64,000 nt of DNA from Photobacterium sp. TY1-4 (GCF_025398175.1 NZ_CP099734.1:2046001-2110000), one strand, 5' to 3'. Positions 26,653 to 36,421 are shown, numbered from the stretch's first letter. Made by a program: numbers and translations. Notes: generated from the letters alone by a model not told the origin.

Positions 26653-27252
26653 TCACTTCGGCAGTTCAAACCAATCTTTCCACACCCCTGATCGCGCAAT
26701 GGCTTCTATTGAAAAGTGGTCGCCCTGCCACTCAGTGAGTTTAATATTGCTATCAGTATGGCTTCCCACAAAGTCTTTGACGTTCGCCAATGACGTGAAC
26801 TGATCCTGAGATGCATGGATCACATGCAGCGGAACGGTTGGGTGAGGTAAAACCATCGGTGGTATTGCTGAATTGATGATGGTTGCAGTTCGAAGCGCAG
26901 GATTACGTAGGTGTGAAAGGAGCGCATAAATCCCTTCACCGCCGCGACTATACCCAATGAGATCAATCTGAGCATGCCCGAAATGAGCGCTGACTTCATC
27001 CAGGTATGGCTTAAGAGCATCCGGCAACCAATGCGTGCCCGCCATACAACACGCAATGATCAATGGCTGCTTCAGTGAAAGATTGCCATCTCTGAGCAAG
27101 GTGGCAAACCCCGGATACTGATACTGGCCTTCAGCCCCTTGGCCGAATTCACCCGCGCCATGAAGGTAAACATATACCCTGTCGGTTGTCTTTTCTGCGC
27201 CATAAAGGATGGATTGGATGCCACAAACTTCCGGTAGCTCAGTCGATTTCAT
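26653..27252 (-). CDS. Small alpha/beta hydrolase
   Basis: 199 residues. VYLHGAGEFGQG is the oxyanion-loop segment, GYSRGGEG the nucleophile elbow (Ser102), and Asp150 (HASQDQF) and His179 (GDHFS) complete a Ser-Asp-His triad. It resembles predicted peptidase/dienelactone-hydrolase-like or phospholipase/carboxylesterase proteins. No signal peptide, so cytoplasmic. Substrate unknown. Monocistronic, tandem with VF530 on the minus strand, with a 190-base gap in which nothing stands out. Confidence 0.82.
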   Translation of the reverse strand: MKSTELPEVCGIQSILYGAEKTTDRVYVYLHGAGEFGQGAEGQYQYPGFATLLRDGNLSLKQPLIIACCMAGTHWLPDALKPYLDEVSAHFGHAQIDLIGYSRGGEGIYALLSHLRNPALRTATIINSAIPPMVLPHPTVPLHVIHASQDQFTSLANVKDFVGSHTDSNIKLTEWQGDHFSIEAIARSGVWKDWFELPK

Positions 27253-27362
27253 CTTCAGTCGCCCTGATTAAAAGTGCCAACAAACGCTATCAGAAAAGAA
27301 ACCGGGGACACAGCGCCGAGCGGTGCATACAGTCAGATACATCCGGAACTTGGATGGATCAT

Positions 27363-28286
27363 TCACTTCGATGATGAAGGTTCATGTTCGCCTTCACTCG
27401 ACATCTCCGATTTCAGCCATTGCATGAACACCTGTAAGCGAGCCTTTTTCGCTGAATACGGATCGTACACGAAGTAGCGTTTCACCGAATTCGGATGCGG
27501 CTGGTCAAATGGGATCACTAACTCACCGGTATCAAGTCGTCGGCGACAGAGGTAGGTCACGGCGAGTGTGACACCATGACCACTTTGAACCGCATTTAGC
27601 GCCATATCCGTGCTGCTGACACGCGTCCACAGTTCATGGTGCTCAGAACCGTCAACGCCAGCATGTTCAAACCAGTGGTGCCAGCTATAGTAACCAGGGT
27701 TTTCCAGCGTCACAAGCCAGGTGGAGAGCAAATCTTGTGGCGATGCGAGCGCCAAAGTCTCCATCAGCCGGACCGAGCACACCGGATACACAAAATCTTC
27801 GCCAAAATAGTCGCAGGCAAGAGTCTTCGGGGTGTGTTTCTCCACATCAACCCCAAAACGGATCGCCAGATCGATATGCGATTGCTTGAGATCGTCAAAG
27901 CCAGGTGAGGAAACAATACGTACTTGAATATCAGGGTGTAACTCGGAAAAGCGCTGCAGCCGCGGCATCAGCCATAACGTGGTAAACGCCTGGGTTGAAC
28001 TGATGGTCAACTCCCCTGCAACGTCCTCGGTATGAATGTGATTCAGTGTACGGTCAATCATTCGCAACGCCGGTTGCGCGCCATCAAACAGAGCTTGCCC
28101 TTGCTGCGTTAGTAACATTTGGCGGTTTTTTCGGATAAACAGCCGACACCCTAAGTCTCGTTCTAATTGCCGCATTTGCTGGCTGACGGCGGCCTGAGAA
28201 ATACAAAGCTCTCCCGCGGCCAGGCTGTAACTGTTGTGTCGGGCCGCACATTCAAACGTCACAAGTAGATTGATATTTTTATACAT
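27363..28286 (-). CDS. LysR-family transcriptional regulator
   Basis: About 307 residues: an N-terminal winged helix (SLAAGELCISQAAVSQQMRQ) and a type 2 periplasmic-binding-like effector domain of the GcvA-like group (LTISSTQAFTTLWLMPRL, HIDLAIRFG, and LNAVQSGHGVTLAV). An in-frame ATG 30 bases earlier is possible; neither start has a clear RBS, and MYKNINLL fits family starts. It diverges from the PEP-mutase/isocitrate-lyase family gene across 161 bases, the usual arrangement for a LysR protein controlling its neighbour. The effector is unknown. Confidence 0.85.
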   Translation of the reverse strand: MYKNINLLVTFECAARHNSYSLAAGELCISQAAVSQQMRQLERDLGCRLFIRKNRQMLLTQQGQALFDGAQPALRMIDRTLNHIHTEDVAGELTISSTQAFTTLWLMPRLQRFSELHPDIQVRIVSSPGFDDLKQSHIDLAIRFGVDVEKHTPKTLACDYFGEDFVYPVCSVRLMETLALASPQDLLSTWLVTLENPGYYSWHHWFEHAGVDGSEHHELWTRVSSTDMALNAVQSGHGVTLAVTYLCRRRLDTGELVIPFDQPHPNSVKRYFVYDPYSAKKARLQVFMQWLKSEMSSEGEHEPSSSK

Positions 28287-28447
28287 TTTAGAATTCTGTC
28301 GATGTTTCACGAGCAAGCATTATAAGCATTGCTTATTTTAAAAGTCGATTTGTATCGTTGGCGTTCATTCATGCCGGCAAGCACAATCAATACAACAACC
28401 AAGGAATGGCGAGACAGCCACCGAGCCCCTATTGAGGAACCAAACGA

Positions 28448-29209
28448 ATGCACGCATTTACCCAGCTACACCAGCAAGCAACCCCATTAGTCATCGGCAA
28501 CGTCTGGGATGCCGCCAGCGCCCGTTGTGCAGAGCAAGCCGGCTATCAGGCACTGGGCACTTCCAGTGCAGCAATGGCCAGCCTGCTTGGGTATGACGAT
28601 GGTGAACAGATGCCATTTCAAGAGTTGGTGTTTATGGTCCGGCGAATCGCCAGCGCAAGTTCATTGCCGTTGAGTGTGGATATCGAAGCAGGTTACAGCC
28701 CGGTGCCGGAAGTGATTGCGGATCATATTCAGCAACTGGCCGAGCTTGGCGTGGTCGGGATCAATCTTGAAGACAGCCGGGTGGAGACAAGCCGCAACCT
28801 TAGTGATGCTGATGAGTTTGCGAGCCTGCTGTTCAAGGTGCGTGAAATCTTGCAACAGCGCCAGGTGAACGTCTTTATCAACGTCCGCTGTGATGCATTC
28901 TTATTGGGCGTTGACGAGGCGCGTGCCGAAACCATCAAACGTGCACGGTTGTATCAGGCATCCGGGGCTGATGGCTTGTTTGTCCCCTGCATCACCCGAG
29001 CGGATGATATCCAGGCCGTCGCCGAGGCAATCCGGTTGCCGTTGAATGTCATGGCAATGCCGGATCTGCCGAGTTTTGAGATCTTGGCTCAGTTGGGAGT
29101 TAAGCGGATCAGCACCGGGAATTTTGCTTTTGAGCGGATGTACACGCATCTGAGCCATCAACTGACTACGATGAAGCAACACGGTTCGTGCGCAACGCTG
29201 TTCAGCTAA
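28448..29209 (+). CDS. Isocitrate lyase/PEP mutase family protein
   Basis: 253 residues of the PEP mutase/isocitrate lyase TIM-barrel superfamily: VIGNVWDAASARCAEQAGY at the N-terminus, LSVDIEAGYSP, GVVGINLEDS with metal-site residues, and VFINVRCDAFL. The characteristic K-K-C-G-H loop of true isocitrate lyases is absent, so it belongs to the broad family of oxaloacetate decarboxylase-like or carboxyphosphonoenolpyruvate-like enzymes. The reaction is unassigned. Divergent from a LysR gene that probably regulates it. A 2-methylisocitrate lyase role is less likely given the lack of prp genes nearby. Confidence 0.82.
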   Translation: MHAFTQLHQQATPLVIGNVWDAASARCAEQAGYQALGTSSAAMASLLGYDDGEQMPFQELVFMVRRIASASSLPLSVDIEAGYSPVPEVIADHIQQLAELGVVGINLEDSRVETSRNLSDADEFASLLFKVREILQQRQVNVFINVRCDAFLLGVDEARAETIKRARLYQASGADGLFVPCITRADDIQAVAEAIRLPLNVMAMPDLPSFEILAQLGVKRISTGNFAFERMYTHLSHQLTTMKQHGSCATLFS

Positions 29210-29259
29210 TACGCACACCAAGCTCAGTAAAAAGAATTTGTGATAAGAACCAGCGAATA

Positions 29260-29287
29260 GAAGAAGTGTCCGTCGCGACACTTCTTC
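29260..29287. repeat. 11-bp perfect inverted repeat between convergent genes
   Basis: GAAGAAGTGTC at 29260-29270 and its exact complement at 29277-29287 with a 6-base loop. It lies between the PEP-mutase-family stop and the map stop. No T-run follows on either strand, so it may be a bidirectional transcript-end structure rather than a standard terminator. Confidence 0.5.
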
Positions 29288-29329
29288 GAAACGCGGCAAT
29301 GAAGCTGCCTTAAATTCGGGTTACTGCGC

Positions 29330-30109
29330 TCAAGCCGGGCTCTGCTCCCCTTCTCGCAGAGTCAGCACTTCCACGCCATCGGCGGTGACCAACACAGTAT
29401 GTTCGAACTGGGCCGAGAGCTTTTTATCGCGGGTGATCACCGTCCAGCCATCGCGTTTGGTTTTGGTCTTTTCTGTGCCCTGGTTAATCATCGGTTCAAT
29501 GGTGAACGTCATTCCCTCGCGCAGTACCAGGCCGGTATCCGGCAGGCCGTAATGCAGCACTTGTGGCTCTTCATGCATTTCCCGGCCGATACCGTGGCCA
29601 CAGTATTCACGCACGACACTAAAACCAAAACGTTCGGCATGTTGCTGAATGGCGTGGCCGATATCTCCCAGCCGGGCGCCGGGGCGAACCATTCGGATCC
29701 CCTGCCACATTGCCTGATAGGTCACATCCACCAGCTTCCGGGCGATTGGGGTTGCTTCCGGCATCACATACATCTTGCTGGAATCGGCAATAAAGCCGTC
29801 TTTCTCCAGCGTAATATCGACATTGATAATGTCGCGCTGCCCCAGCTTTTTCTGCTCGCTCGGCATTCCGTGGCAAATCACTTCATTGATTGAGGTATTA
29901 AGCGCATAGGGATAATCATACTGGCCTTTGCTGGCCGGTCGGGCCTTCAGCTCGGCGGTGATAAATGCCTCAACGCGATCATTGATTGCCATGGTCGTCA
30001 CGCCGGGTTCGATAAAGTCATCCAGCATGGCGAAAACCTGCGCCAGCAAGCGGCCGGATTCGCGCATCAAATCGGCTTCCTGAGCCGTTTTAATCACCAC
30101 CTTATTCAT
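29330..30109 (-). CDS. map: Type I methionine aminopeptidase
   Basis: 259 residues. Metal-site residues sit in INVDITLEKDGFIADSSKMY, CGHGIGREMHEEPQVLHYG and MTFTIEPMIN, and the C-terminal QFEHTVLVTADGVEVLT carries the last Glu/His elements. It removes N-terminal Met from new proteins. This copy is not next to rpsB-tsf, so it is probably a second, accessory enzyme. Its start overlaps the end of the ParD-like gene by eight bases, implying translational coupling. A change relative to E. coli Map is the unusually serine-rich DSSKMY where D-V-T is commonly seen. Confidence 0.92.
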   Translation of the reverse strand: MNKVVIKTAQEADLMRESGRLLAQVFAMLDDFIEPGVTTMAINDRVEAFITAELKARPASKGQYDYPYALNTSINEVICHGMPSEQKKLGQRDIINVDITLEKDGFIADSSKMYVMPEATPIARKLVDVTYQAMWQGIRMVRPGARLGDIGHAIQQHAERFGFSVVREYCGHGIGREMHEEPQVLHYGLPDTGLVLREGMTFTIEPMINQGTEKTKTKRDGWTVITRDKKLSAQFEHTVLVTADGVEVLTLREGEQSPA

Positions 30110-30308
30110 GAACGGCCTCCATCGGCGGTACCACGACTTCCCGCAACAGCTTCTGAACCAACTCGTTATAGCTCAGGGTCGGATTCATCTCGGCCAGCAT
30201 TCCCATTTTCACCCAGAACTCAGCCTGGGCGTTAATGGAGCGGGACATCACCTGACTGGCTTTACGGATCTCCTCGTGGAGATCATCTGAAATTTTCACG
30301 ATACCCAA
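30102..30308 (-). CDS. ParD-like family protein coupled to map
   Basis: 68 residues: KISDDLHEEIRKASQVMSRS then INAQAEFWVKMGMLAEMNP. This is the ParD-like family, a ribbon-helix-helix relative of plasmid antitoxins. No ParE toxin is encoded nearby; the partner gene is map, overlapping by eight bases. It may autoregulate the pair. The region upstream holds the repeated motif of TATATAC/GTATATA half sites (about 30340-30372), which could be its operator. Confidence 0.85.
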   Translation of the reverse strand: MGIVKISDDLHEEIRKASQVMSRSINAQAEFWVKMGMLAEMNPTLSYNELVQKLLREVVVPPMEAVHE

Positions 30309-30405
30309 AACACACCACCTTGATACACTTCAAATATGATTTATATACGAAGTGTATATAAACAGTATATCAAGTGCAATGACGTATCATGGTGAACAGC
30401 CCAAC

Positions 30406-30432
30406 AAAAAAAGGGTTAGCCGAGGCTAACCC
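30406..30432 (-). terminator. Terminator of the sodium:alanine symporter gene
   Basis: Stem GGGTTAGC/GCTAACCC with a CGAG loop; on the minus strand it is followed by seven T, 27 bases past the symporter stop. Confidence 0.9.
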
Positions 30433-30459
30433 TTATCTGTCATGAATGGTTTGTCGTGA

Positions 30460-32007
30460 TTAAGCAATCGGCTTCACCGGCTCACCTTCGACTTCTTCAA
30501 GTTGTGCTGCAGGCTTGCCTGAATTTTTCAGACGTTTTTCCCAGAAGTCCGCGTTTTTGATACCCAGTTTCACTGGATCAAAAGTGAACTCTTTGACGCC
30601 CGCTTTCTGTTGCGCTTCGTAATCTTTCAGCGCTGCCAGGGCAGGTTTCGCCATGAAGAAAATGATCAGGATGCCGACAATGTTCAGCCACGCCATCAGG
30701 CCAACACCCACATCACCCATGGCCCACGCCAGGTTTGCTGTTTTCACCGTGCCGTAGAATACTGCAGCAGTCAGAACCAGTTTCAGCGCGAACATCATGC
30801 CCGGAATTTTCACAGAGCGACGGATGTAGGCAATGTTGGTTTCCGCAATGTAGTAGTACGCCAGAATCGTGGTGAAGGCGAAGAAGAACAGTGCAAAGGC
30901 AATGAACGGCTTACCGAAACCAGGCATGGTGCTTTCAATTGCCATCTGGGTGAAGACCGGACCGTTGGCTCCAATATCGGCCGCCAGGTTTTGTACCAGG
31001 AAGGTCCCTTCTGCACCACCGTGAACGTTATACGCACCGGTGATGATGATCATGAAGGCCGTCGCAGAACACACCAGCAGCGTATCGATGTAGATTGAGA
31101 ACGACTGAACCAGACCTTGCTGTGCCGGGTGCTGGACATCAGCCGCCGCAGCAGCGTGTGGACCTGTACCCTGACCGGCTTCGTTCGAGTAAACACCTCG
31201 TTTTACACCCCAGCCAATTGCGGCACCCACACCGGCCATTGGCGTGAAGGCATCACCCACAATCATTCCGATAACCGTTGGCACCATATCGATATTCAGC
31301 AGGATGATAACGAACGCAACCACGATGTAGGCCAGCGCCATGAATGGCACGACAATCTGGGTGAAGTTCGCAATCCGCTTCACACCACCGAAGATGATGA
31401 AAGCCAGGATAATCGACACGATAGTACCGGTGATGATTTTCGCCAGACTGATGGTGCCCATCGTGGTTTCAATCATGCCGCCGGTACCAAACGCAGCTTC
31501 AACCGCGTTACCGATACTGTTGGACTGAACACCCGGTAGCATCACACCACAAGCAATCACCGTCGCGATGGCAAATAACCAAGCGTACCACTTCTGGCCC
31601 ATCGCTTTTTCGATGTAATAGGCCGGGCCGCCACGGAACTGGCCGTCTTCATCTTCTTCTTTGTAAATCTGCGCCAACGCAGATTCAGTGTATGCAGTCG
31701 CAGCACCCAGGAAGGCAACAACCCACATCCAGAATACGGCACCTGGACCACCAAATCCGATCGCGGCAGCAACACCTGCGATATTACCGGTACCTACACG
31801 TCCTGACAAAGAAACGGCGAGTGCTTGAAAAGAGGAAATACCTTGGTCAGAACTTTTACCGGAAAGCAGCAGACGCCACATTTCACGAAAGTGACGGATT
31901 TGTACAAAACGCGTGGTAATGGAATAAAACAGACCCGCACCAAGGCACAAATAAATCAGTACCGGGCTCCATATAATTCCGTTCAAAAAATCTACTAACG
32001 ACTGCAT
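30460..32007 (-). CDS. Sodium:alanine/glycine symporter (AGCS family)
   Basis: 515 residues with about eleven membrane spans. The AGCS signature is clear: QALAVSLSGRVGTGNIAGVA near residue 65 and GVKRGVYSNEAGQGTGPHAA near residue 275. It imports alanine or glycine with sodium. In Vibrio cholerae a related gene is preceded by a glycine riboswitch; I looked for that conserved sequence in the 600-base upstream region and did not see it. It is a single-gene unit with its own terminator. Confidence 0.92.
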   Translation of the reverse strand: MQSLVDFLNGIIWSPVLIYLCLGAGLFYSITTRFVQIRHFREMWRLLLSGKSSDQGISSFQALAVSLSGRVGTGNIAGVAAAIGFGGPGAVFWMWVVAFLGAATAYTESALAQIYKEEDEDGQFRGGPAYYIEKAMGQKWYAWLFAIATVIACGVMLPGVQSNSIGNAVEAAFGTGGMIETTMGTISLAKIITGTIVSIILAFIIFGGVKRIANFTQIVVPFMALAYIVVAFVIILLNIDMVPTVIGMIVGDAFTPMAGVGAAIGWGVKRGVYSNEAGQGTGPHAAAAADVQHPAQQGLVQSFSIYIDTLLVCSATAFMIIITGAYNVHGGAEGTFLVQNLAADIGANGPVFTQMAIESTMPGFGKPFIAFALFFFAFTTILAYYYIAETNIAYIRRSVKIPGMMFALKLVLTAAVFYGTVKTANLAWAMGDVGVGLMAWLNIVGILIIFFMAKPALAALKDYEAQQKAGVKEFTFDPVKLGIKNADFWEKRLKNSGKPAAQLEEVEGEPVKPIA

Positions 32008-32602
32008 TAAAAATCTCCCTGTCTTATAGATTATGGTTAATGCTCAGTCAGTATAATAAGCAGATTGTAAGTTAAATGTTAAGGGTTTTATTTTGTCACT
32101 CAATTCAGCGTGAACTCCAGCACACTTATACAACAATAAAACAACACTCAGGGGGTTCTTCTTTATGTACCAGATCACATAGCTATTCATTCTAATGTGC
32201 ATAAATGACCCAAAGATTCGATTTGTTCAGTTAATAATCAAACAACCAGTTTTTATGTTATTGATCACACTTATCTCAGCATTTAGACAGTCTTTCGCAC
32301 CATTTCGATAAGTTTAAAGAACAAAGTTTATACGAAATGAGTGCAATTCATCGTCCAGTTTTGCCAAGTAAAATTTTATGCTATGCAAACTCGTATTCCA
32401 GTGAATTCTAAGAACCACCTGCCTAGAGTGTGTTTACATCACAATCATGGATTAATTGAATTCATCCGTAACGAATGATTCATGAGATCGGCTCTACTAT
32501 GCGTAACATCTTGGCGGGTTGATAGCGCCTGTCCGGCTGTCAGATGCTTGCTGTCAGTCTGTGGCAGAATATGCAGTTTGTCATGAGCGGGATGAGACAG
32601 AT
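32008..32602 (-). promoter_or_regulatory. Long AT-rich upstream region of the symporter gene
   Basis: About 595 bases without a gene, between the gnd terminator and the symporter start. It is AT-rich and includes TATACT (minus strand, near 32056) as a plausible -10 and several TCACA half sites (for example in AGATCACATAG near 32170 and TTGATCACACT near 32265) that do not form a full CRP palindrome. No riboswitch or small RNA was recognised. Confidence 0.35.
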
Positions 32603-32631
32603 AAAAAAAGCGCGGTTGAAGCAACCGCGCT
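32603..32631 (-). terminator. Terminator of the zwf-pgl-gnd operon
   Basis: Perfect 10-bp stem AGCGCGGTTG/CAACCGCGCT with a three-base loop, followed by seven T on the minus strand, 32 bases after the gnd stop. Confidence 0.92.
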
Positions 32632-32662
32632 TTTCGTCGAGGGCTTACTCAGCAGACTGAGA

Positions 32663-34111
32663 TTAAACGTCGTAGGTGGTCGACGAGATATCGCCGCCTT
32701 TACCGGTCCAGTTGGTGTGGAAGAACTCACCCCGTGGCTTGTCGGTACGCTCATAGGTGTGCGCACCGAAGTAGTCACGCTGTGCCTGCAGCATGTTTGC
32801 CGGCAGACGTGCTGTGGTGTAACCGTTCAGGAACGTCAGCGCAGAAGACATACATGGCATTGGCAAGCCCGCTTCAAACGACTTGGCAACCACTTTACGC
32901 CATGCCGGCAGACAGTTTTCCAAAATCTCTTTGAAGTACGGATCCAGACCCAGGAACGCCAGCTCAGGATTGGTTTCAAACGCGTCACGGATGTTACCCA
33001 GGAACGCACTGCGGATAATACAGCCGCCACGCCACATCAGCGCTACGTTACCGTAGTTCAGTTCCCAGCCATTCTCTTCAGATGCTTCGCGGATCAGCAT
33101 GAAGCCTTGCGCGTAAGAGATGATTTTCGACGCCAGCAGCGCCTGGCGCAGGGCATCAACCCATTGCGCTTTGTCACCTTCAATGCTGCTGATTGGGTTA
33201 TTGAACAACTTCTCGGCTTCCACACGCTGCTCTTTCAATGAAGACAGGCAACGGGCGAATACAGAGTCCGTGATCAGCGTCAGTGGGATCCCGTGCTCCA
33301 GGGCATTGATCCCGGTCCATTTACCGGTCCCTTTCTGGCCTGCCGTGTCGAGAATTTTCTCAACCAGCGCTTCACCGTCTTCATCTTTATAGCCCAGGAT
33401 GTCGGCAGTGATTTCGATCAGGTAGCTGTCCAGCTCAGTTTTGTTCCACTCAGCAAAGATCTGCTGCATCTCATCATGAGACATACCCAGACCTTCTTTC
33501 ATGAAGTGGTACGCTTCGCTGATCAGCTGCATGTCACCATATTCGATCCCGTTGTGAACCATTTTCACAAAGTGGCCGGCGCCTTCTTTACCCACCCAGT
33601 CACAACACGCTTCACCTTTGTCGGTTTTGGCAGAAATCGCCTGGAAGATCGGCTTCACATGTGGCCATGCTTCCGGATCGCCACCCGGCATGATCGAAGG
33701 TCCGAAACGGGCACCTTCTTCACCGCCGGAAACACCTGCGCCAACATAGCGAATGCCTTTTTCACGTAACGCGGCATAACGACGATTGGTATCAGGATAA
33801 TTGGTGTTCCCGCCATCGATGATGATGTCACCCTCTTCCAGCAGTGGCACCAAGTTATCGATGAACTGATCAACCACATCACCCGCGCGAACCATCAACA
33901 TCACTTTGCGCGGACGCTCCAGCTGGTCGACCAGATCCTGCAGCGAGGTTGCACCCACAATGTTGCTACCCTTCGCCGGACCGTTCAAAAACTCGTCAAC
34001 TTTCGACACGGTACGGTTGTACGCAACCACTTTGAATCCGTTGTCGTTCATGTTCAGGATAAGGTTCTGGCCCATTACCGCCAGGCCAATTACACCAATA
34101 TCTGCTTTCAT
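32663..34111 (-). CDS. gnd: 6-phosphogluconate dehydrogenase, decarboxylating
   Basis: 482 residues: NADP-binding GLAVMGQNLILNMNDNGF at the N-terminus, FVKMVHNGIEYGDMQLISE with the catalytic Lys, and the signature ILDTAGQKGTGKWT. It oxidises 6-phosphogluconate to ribulose 5-phosphate with NADPH formation. Last gene of the zwf-pgl-gnd operon, 10 bases after pgl. Length and motifs are complete, with nothing odd. Confidence 0.96.
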   Translation of the reverse strand: MKADIGVIGLAVMGQNLILNMNDNGFKVVAYNRTVSKVDEFLNGPAKGSNIVGATSLQDLVDQLERPRKVMLMVRAGDVVDQFIDNLVPLLEEGDIIIDGGNTNYPDTNRRYAALREKGIRYVGAGVSGGEEGARFGPSIMPGGDPEAWPHVKPIFQAISAKTDKGEACCDWVGKEGAGHFVKMVHNGIEYGDMQLISEAYHFMKEGLGMSHDEMQQIFAEWNKTELDSYLIEITADILGYKDEDGEALVEKILDTAGQKGTGKWTGINALEHGIPLTLITDSVFARCLSSLKEQRVEAEKLFNNPISSIEGDKAQWVDALRQALLASKIISYAQGFMLIREASEENGWELNYGNVALMWRGGCIIRSAFLGNIRDAFETNPELAFLGLDPYFKEILENCLPAWRKVVAKSFEAGLPMPCMSSALTFLNGYTTARLPANMLQAQRDYFGAHTYERTDKPRGEFFHTNWTGKGGDISSTTYDV

Positions 34112-34121
34112 TTCATACTCC

Positions 34122-34838
34122 TCACGCTAGCTCTTGGGCTGCTTCTGAATCTAAATACCACTCTGTCAGGCCGTCAATGGCCTTCACTTGGGCAGCCGGA
34201 TAAGCTGTCGCTTGCTCCGCTTCGTCATGAATCTCTTTAATTACTGAGGCCTTGCTCGCGCCCATCACCAGATAAGTGATGCGCTTGGCATGGCGGATCA
34301 GGTGTGCGGTTTTGGTCACCCGGATCTGACGATTTTCCGGATGTGCCGCAATGGCTGCGATCTCAGTGGTGTCGTAGTCGGTCTGGCCTGGGAACAGTGA
34401 CGCCGTATGGCCGTCGGTGCCCATGCCCAGAATCACCCAGTCAAATGCCGGGACGCCCTCTTTCAGGGGGATCTCTGCCAGCATTTCTTCGGCAAATCGA
34501 CCCGCTTCTTCGGCGGCGAAGTTCTCGCCACGGATCCGGTGAATATTTTCCGCCGGAATCGCAATGTGATCAAACAGCAGGGCTTTGGTTTTACCATAGT
34601 TGCTTTCCGGATCTTCCGGACCCACACAACGCTCGTCACCCCACCAGAAATGCAGGTTCTGCCAGGCAATCGACTCAGCCCATGGCGACTGAGCCAGGGT
34701 TTTAAACAGCAGGGCCGGCGTGCTGCCGCCCGACAGTGAAATATGGACCGGACGATTTTCCTTGCCGTAGGCCAACAAGGTTTCAGCCAGTGACGTTACG
34801 ACATGATCAGGTGTTTCAAATACTTGATAGTTCATCAT
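34122..34838 (-). CDS. pgl: 6-phosphogluconolactonase
   Basis: 238 residues of the SugarP-isomerase-like Pgl family: VHISLSGGSTPALLFKTLA, FWWGDERCVGPEDPESN, and LGMGTDGHTASLFPG. It hydrolyses 6-phosphogluconolactone, the product of Zwf, to 6-phosphogluconate. It overlaps the end of zwf by one base and precedes gnd by ten, consistent with one transcript. Confidence 0.95.
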   Translation of the reverse strand: MMNYQVFETPDHVVTSLAETLLAYGKENRPVHISLSGGSTPALLFKTLAQSPWAESIAWQNLHFWWGDERCVGPEDPESNYGKTKALLFDHIAIPAENIHRIRGENFAAEEAGRFAEEMLAEIPLKEGVPAFDWVILGMGTDGHTASLFPGQTDYDTTEIAAIAAHPENRQIRVTKTAHLIRHAKRITYLVMGASKASVIKEIHDEAEQATAYPAAQVKAIDGLTEWYLDSEAAQELA

Positions 34839-36337
34839 TATAACTCGCAGTAGTCGGTATCTGTCAGGTTCTTACATGGGAAGCGCCATTCACGCTGGTC
34901 GTTCGCCAGCAATGTGTCGGCTTCCTTCGGTCCCCAGGTACCCGCCGCATAGCCATAAAGATGCTCAGGATTCTCTTTATATTCGAGGATCGGCTGAACA
35001 TATTTCCAGCAGGCTGTGACTGCATCGGAACGGGCAAACAGGGTCGCATCCCCTTTCATCGAGTCCAGCAACAGACGCTCGTAAGCCGTCAGCATGTTGG
35101 TCTCTTCCAGGCTCTCATAATGAAAATCCATCGAAACTTCTTTCGATTCAAAGCCTGCGCCCGGTTTTTTGAGGCCAAATCTCATTAAAATGCCTTCATC
35201 CGGCTGAATGCGGATAATCAGCTTGTTCTTCGGTGCGTTGGCACTGAACATCGGATGCGGGGTTTTCTTAAAGTGAATCACGACTTCCGTCACCCGGGTT
35301 GGCAAACGTTTACCTGTCCGGACATAGAAAGGCACGCCGCTCCAGCGCCAGTTGTCGATGAACATTTTCAGACCGACATAGGTCTCGGTCCGGGAGTCAT
35401 CGGCCACACCCTGCTCTTCACGGTAACCCGGCAGGTGATCGCCGCGAACATCGGAAGCCGTATACTGACCCAGCACCAGGTTATTGTGCAGATCGCTTTC
35501 CGACAGTGGCTGGAAGCTGTTCATCACCTTGACCACTTCGTCACGCATGGAGTCGGCATTAATCGCTGCCGGTGGCTCCATCGCCACCATCGACAACACC
35601 TGCAGCAGGTGGTTCTGGAACATATCCCGCACCGCACCGGCACCGTCATAGTAGCCGCCACGCTCTTCCACACCCAGGAACTCCGCAGCCGTGATCTCGA
35701 CATAGTCGATGAAATTACGGTTCCACAGCGGCTCAAACATCCCGTTGGCAAAACGGAACACCAGCAGGTTTTGCACGGTTTCCTTGCCCAAGTAGTGATC
35801 GATGCGGTAGATCTGGTGCTCTTTAAAATGCTGATGCAGTTTGTCATCCAGTACTTCTGCGGAAGCCAGATCATAACCAAATGGTTTTTCCACAATCAGA
35901 CGCTTCCAGCCCTGAGACTCATCATTCAGGCCGTGGGCAGCCAGACATTCCGGGATCACGCTGTAAAGGCTTGGTGGGGTCGCAAGATAGAAGGTGGTAT
36001 TACCCTGAGTGTCGTATTGTTGACCCAGGTCATCGAGGCGATGTTTCAGTTGCGCGTATTCTTCGACATCAGACGTATTGACCGCCTGGTAGTAAAGGTG
36101 CTGACAAAATGCTTCCAGCGTCGCTTCGTCGACTTTTTCCGAAGCCACCAACGCGGCTTTCAGCTTGTCTCTGAACGCTTGGTCAGAATACTCGGTCCGG
36201 CTGACACCGAGAATCGCGAATTTTTCTGAGAGCAGGCCGTTGGCATAGAGGTGGTAAAAAGCGGGGATCAATTTCCGATGAGTCAGATCGCCTGACGCAC
36301 CAAAAATAACAATGCAATTATTTTCTGGCTTAACCAT
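34838..36337 (-). CDS. zwf: Glucose-6-phosphate 1-dehydrogenase
   Basis: 499 residues: nucleotide fold [15 protein letters not shown], the active-site peptide [11 protein letters not shown], and [15 protein letters not shown]. It commits glucose 6-phosphate to the oxidative pentose phosphate path with NADPH or NADH. An ATG 12 bases earlier exists, but the one at 36337 has GGAT upstream and matches the family N-terminus. First gene of the operon. The upstream gap (36338-36508) holds a striking 14-bp inverted repeat. Confidence 0.95.
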   Translation of the reverse strand: MVKPENNCIVIFGASGDLTHRKLIPAFYHLYANGLLSEKFAILGVSRTEYSDQAFRDKLKAALVASEKVDEATLEAFCQHLYYQAVNTSDVEEYAQLKHRLDDLGQQYDTQGNTTFYLATPPSLYSVIPECLAAHGLNDESQGWKRLIVEKPFGYDLASAEVLDDKLHQHFKEHQIYRIDHYLGKETVQNLLVFRFANGMFEPLWNRNFIDYVEITAAEFLGVEERGGYYDGAGAVRDMFQNHLLQVLSMVAMEPPAAINADSMRDEVVKVMNSFQPLSESDLHNNLVLGQYTASDVRGDHLPGYREEQGVADDSRTETYVGLKMFIDNWRWSGVPFYVRTGKRLPTRVTEVVIHFKKTPHPMFSANAPKNKLIIRIQPDEGILMRFGLKKPGAGFESKEVSMDFHYESLEETNMLTAYERLLLDSMKGDATLFARSDAVTACWKYVQPILEYKENPEHLYGYAAGTWGPKEADTLLANDQREWRFPCKNLTDTDYCEL

Positions 36338-36421
36338 GAGTTTATCCATTCAGATCACACATACGGTGAACGCGTTCCTGATGGACCGAGATATTAACAT
36401 CTAAATTAATATGAGATACAT

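Noticed and set aside
22850..27300. Chromosomal superintegron cassette array
   Set aside because: Single-gene layout is suggestive, but no repeated attC-like sequence with GTTRRRY/RYYYAAC cores was recognised; the only repeat is IS110-derived.
32150..32280. CRP binding sites upstream of the symporter
   Set aside because: Only TCACA half sites are present; the opposite TGTGA half at the right spacing is missing.
32008..32500. Glycine riboswitch upstream of the sodium:alanine symporter
   Set aside because: Expected from Vibrio cholerae, but the conserved aptamer sequences were not found on the minus strand.
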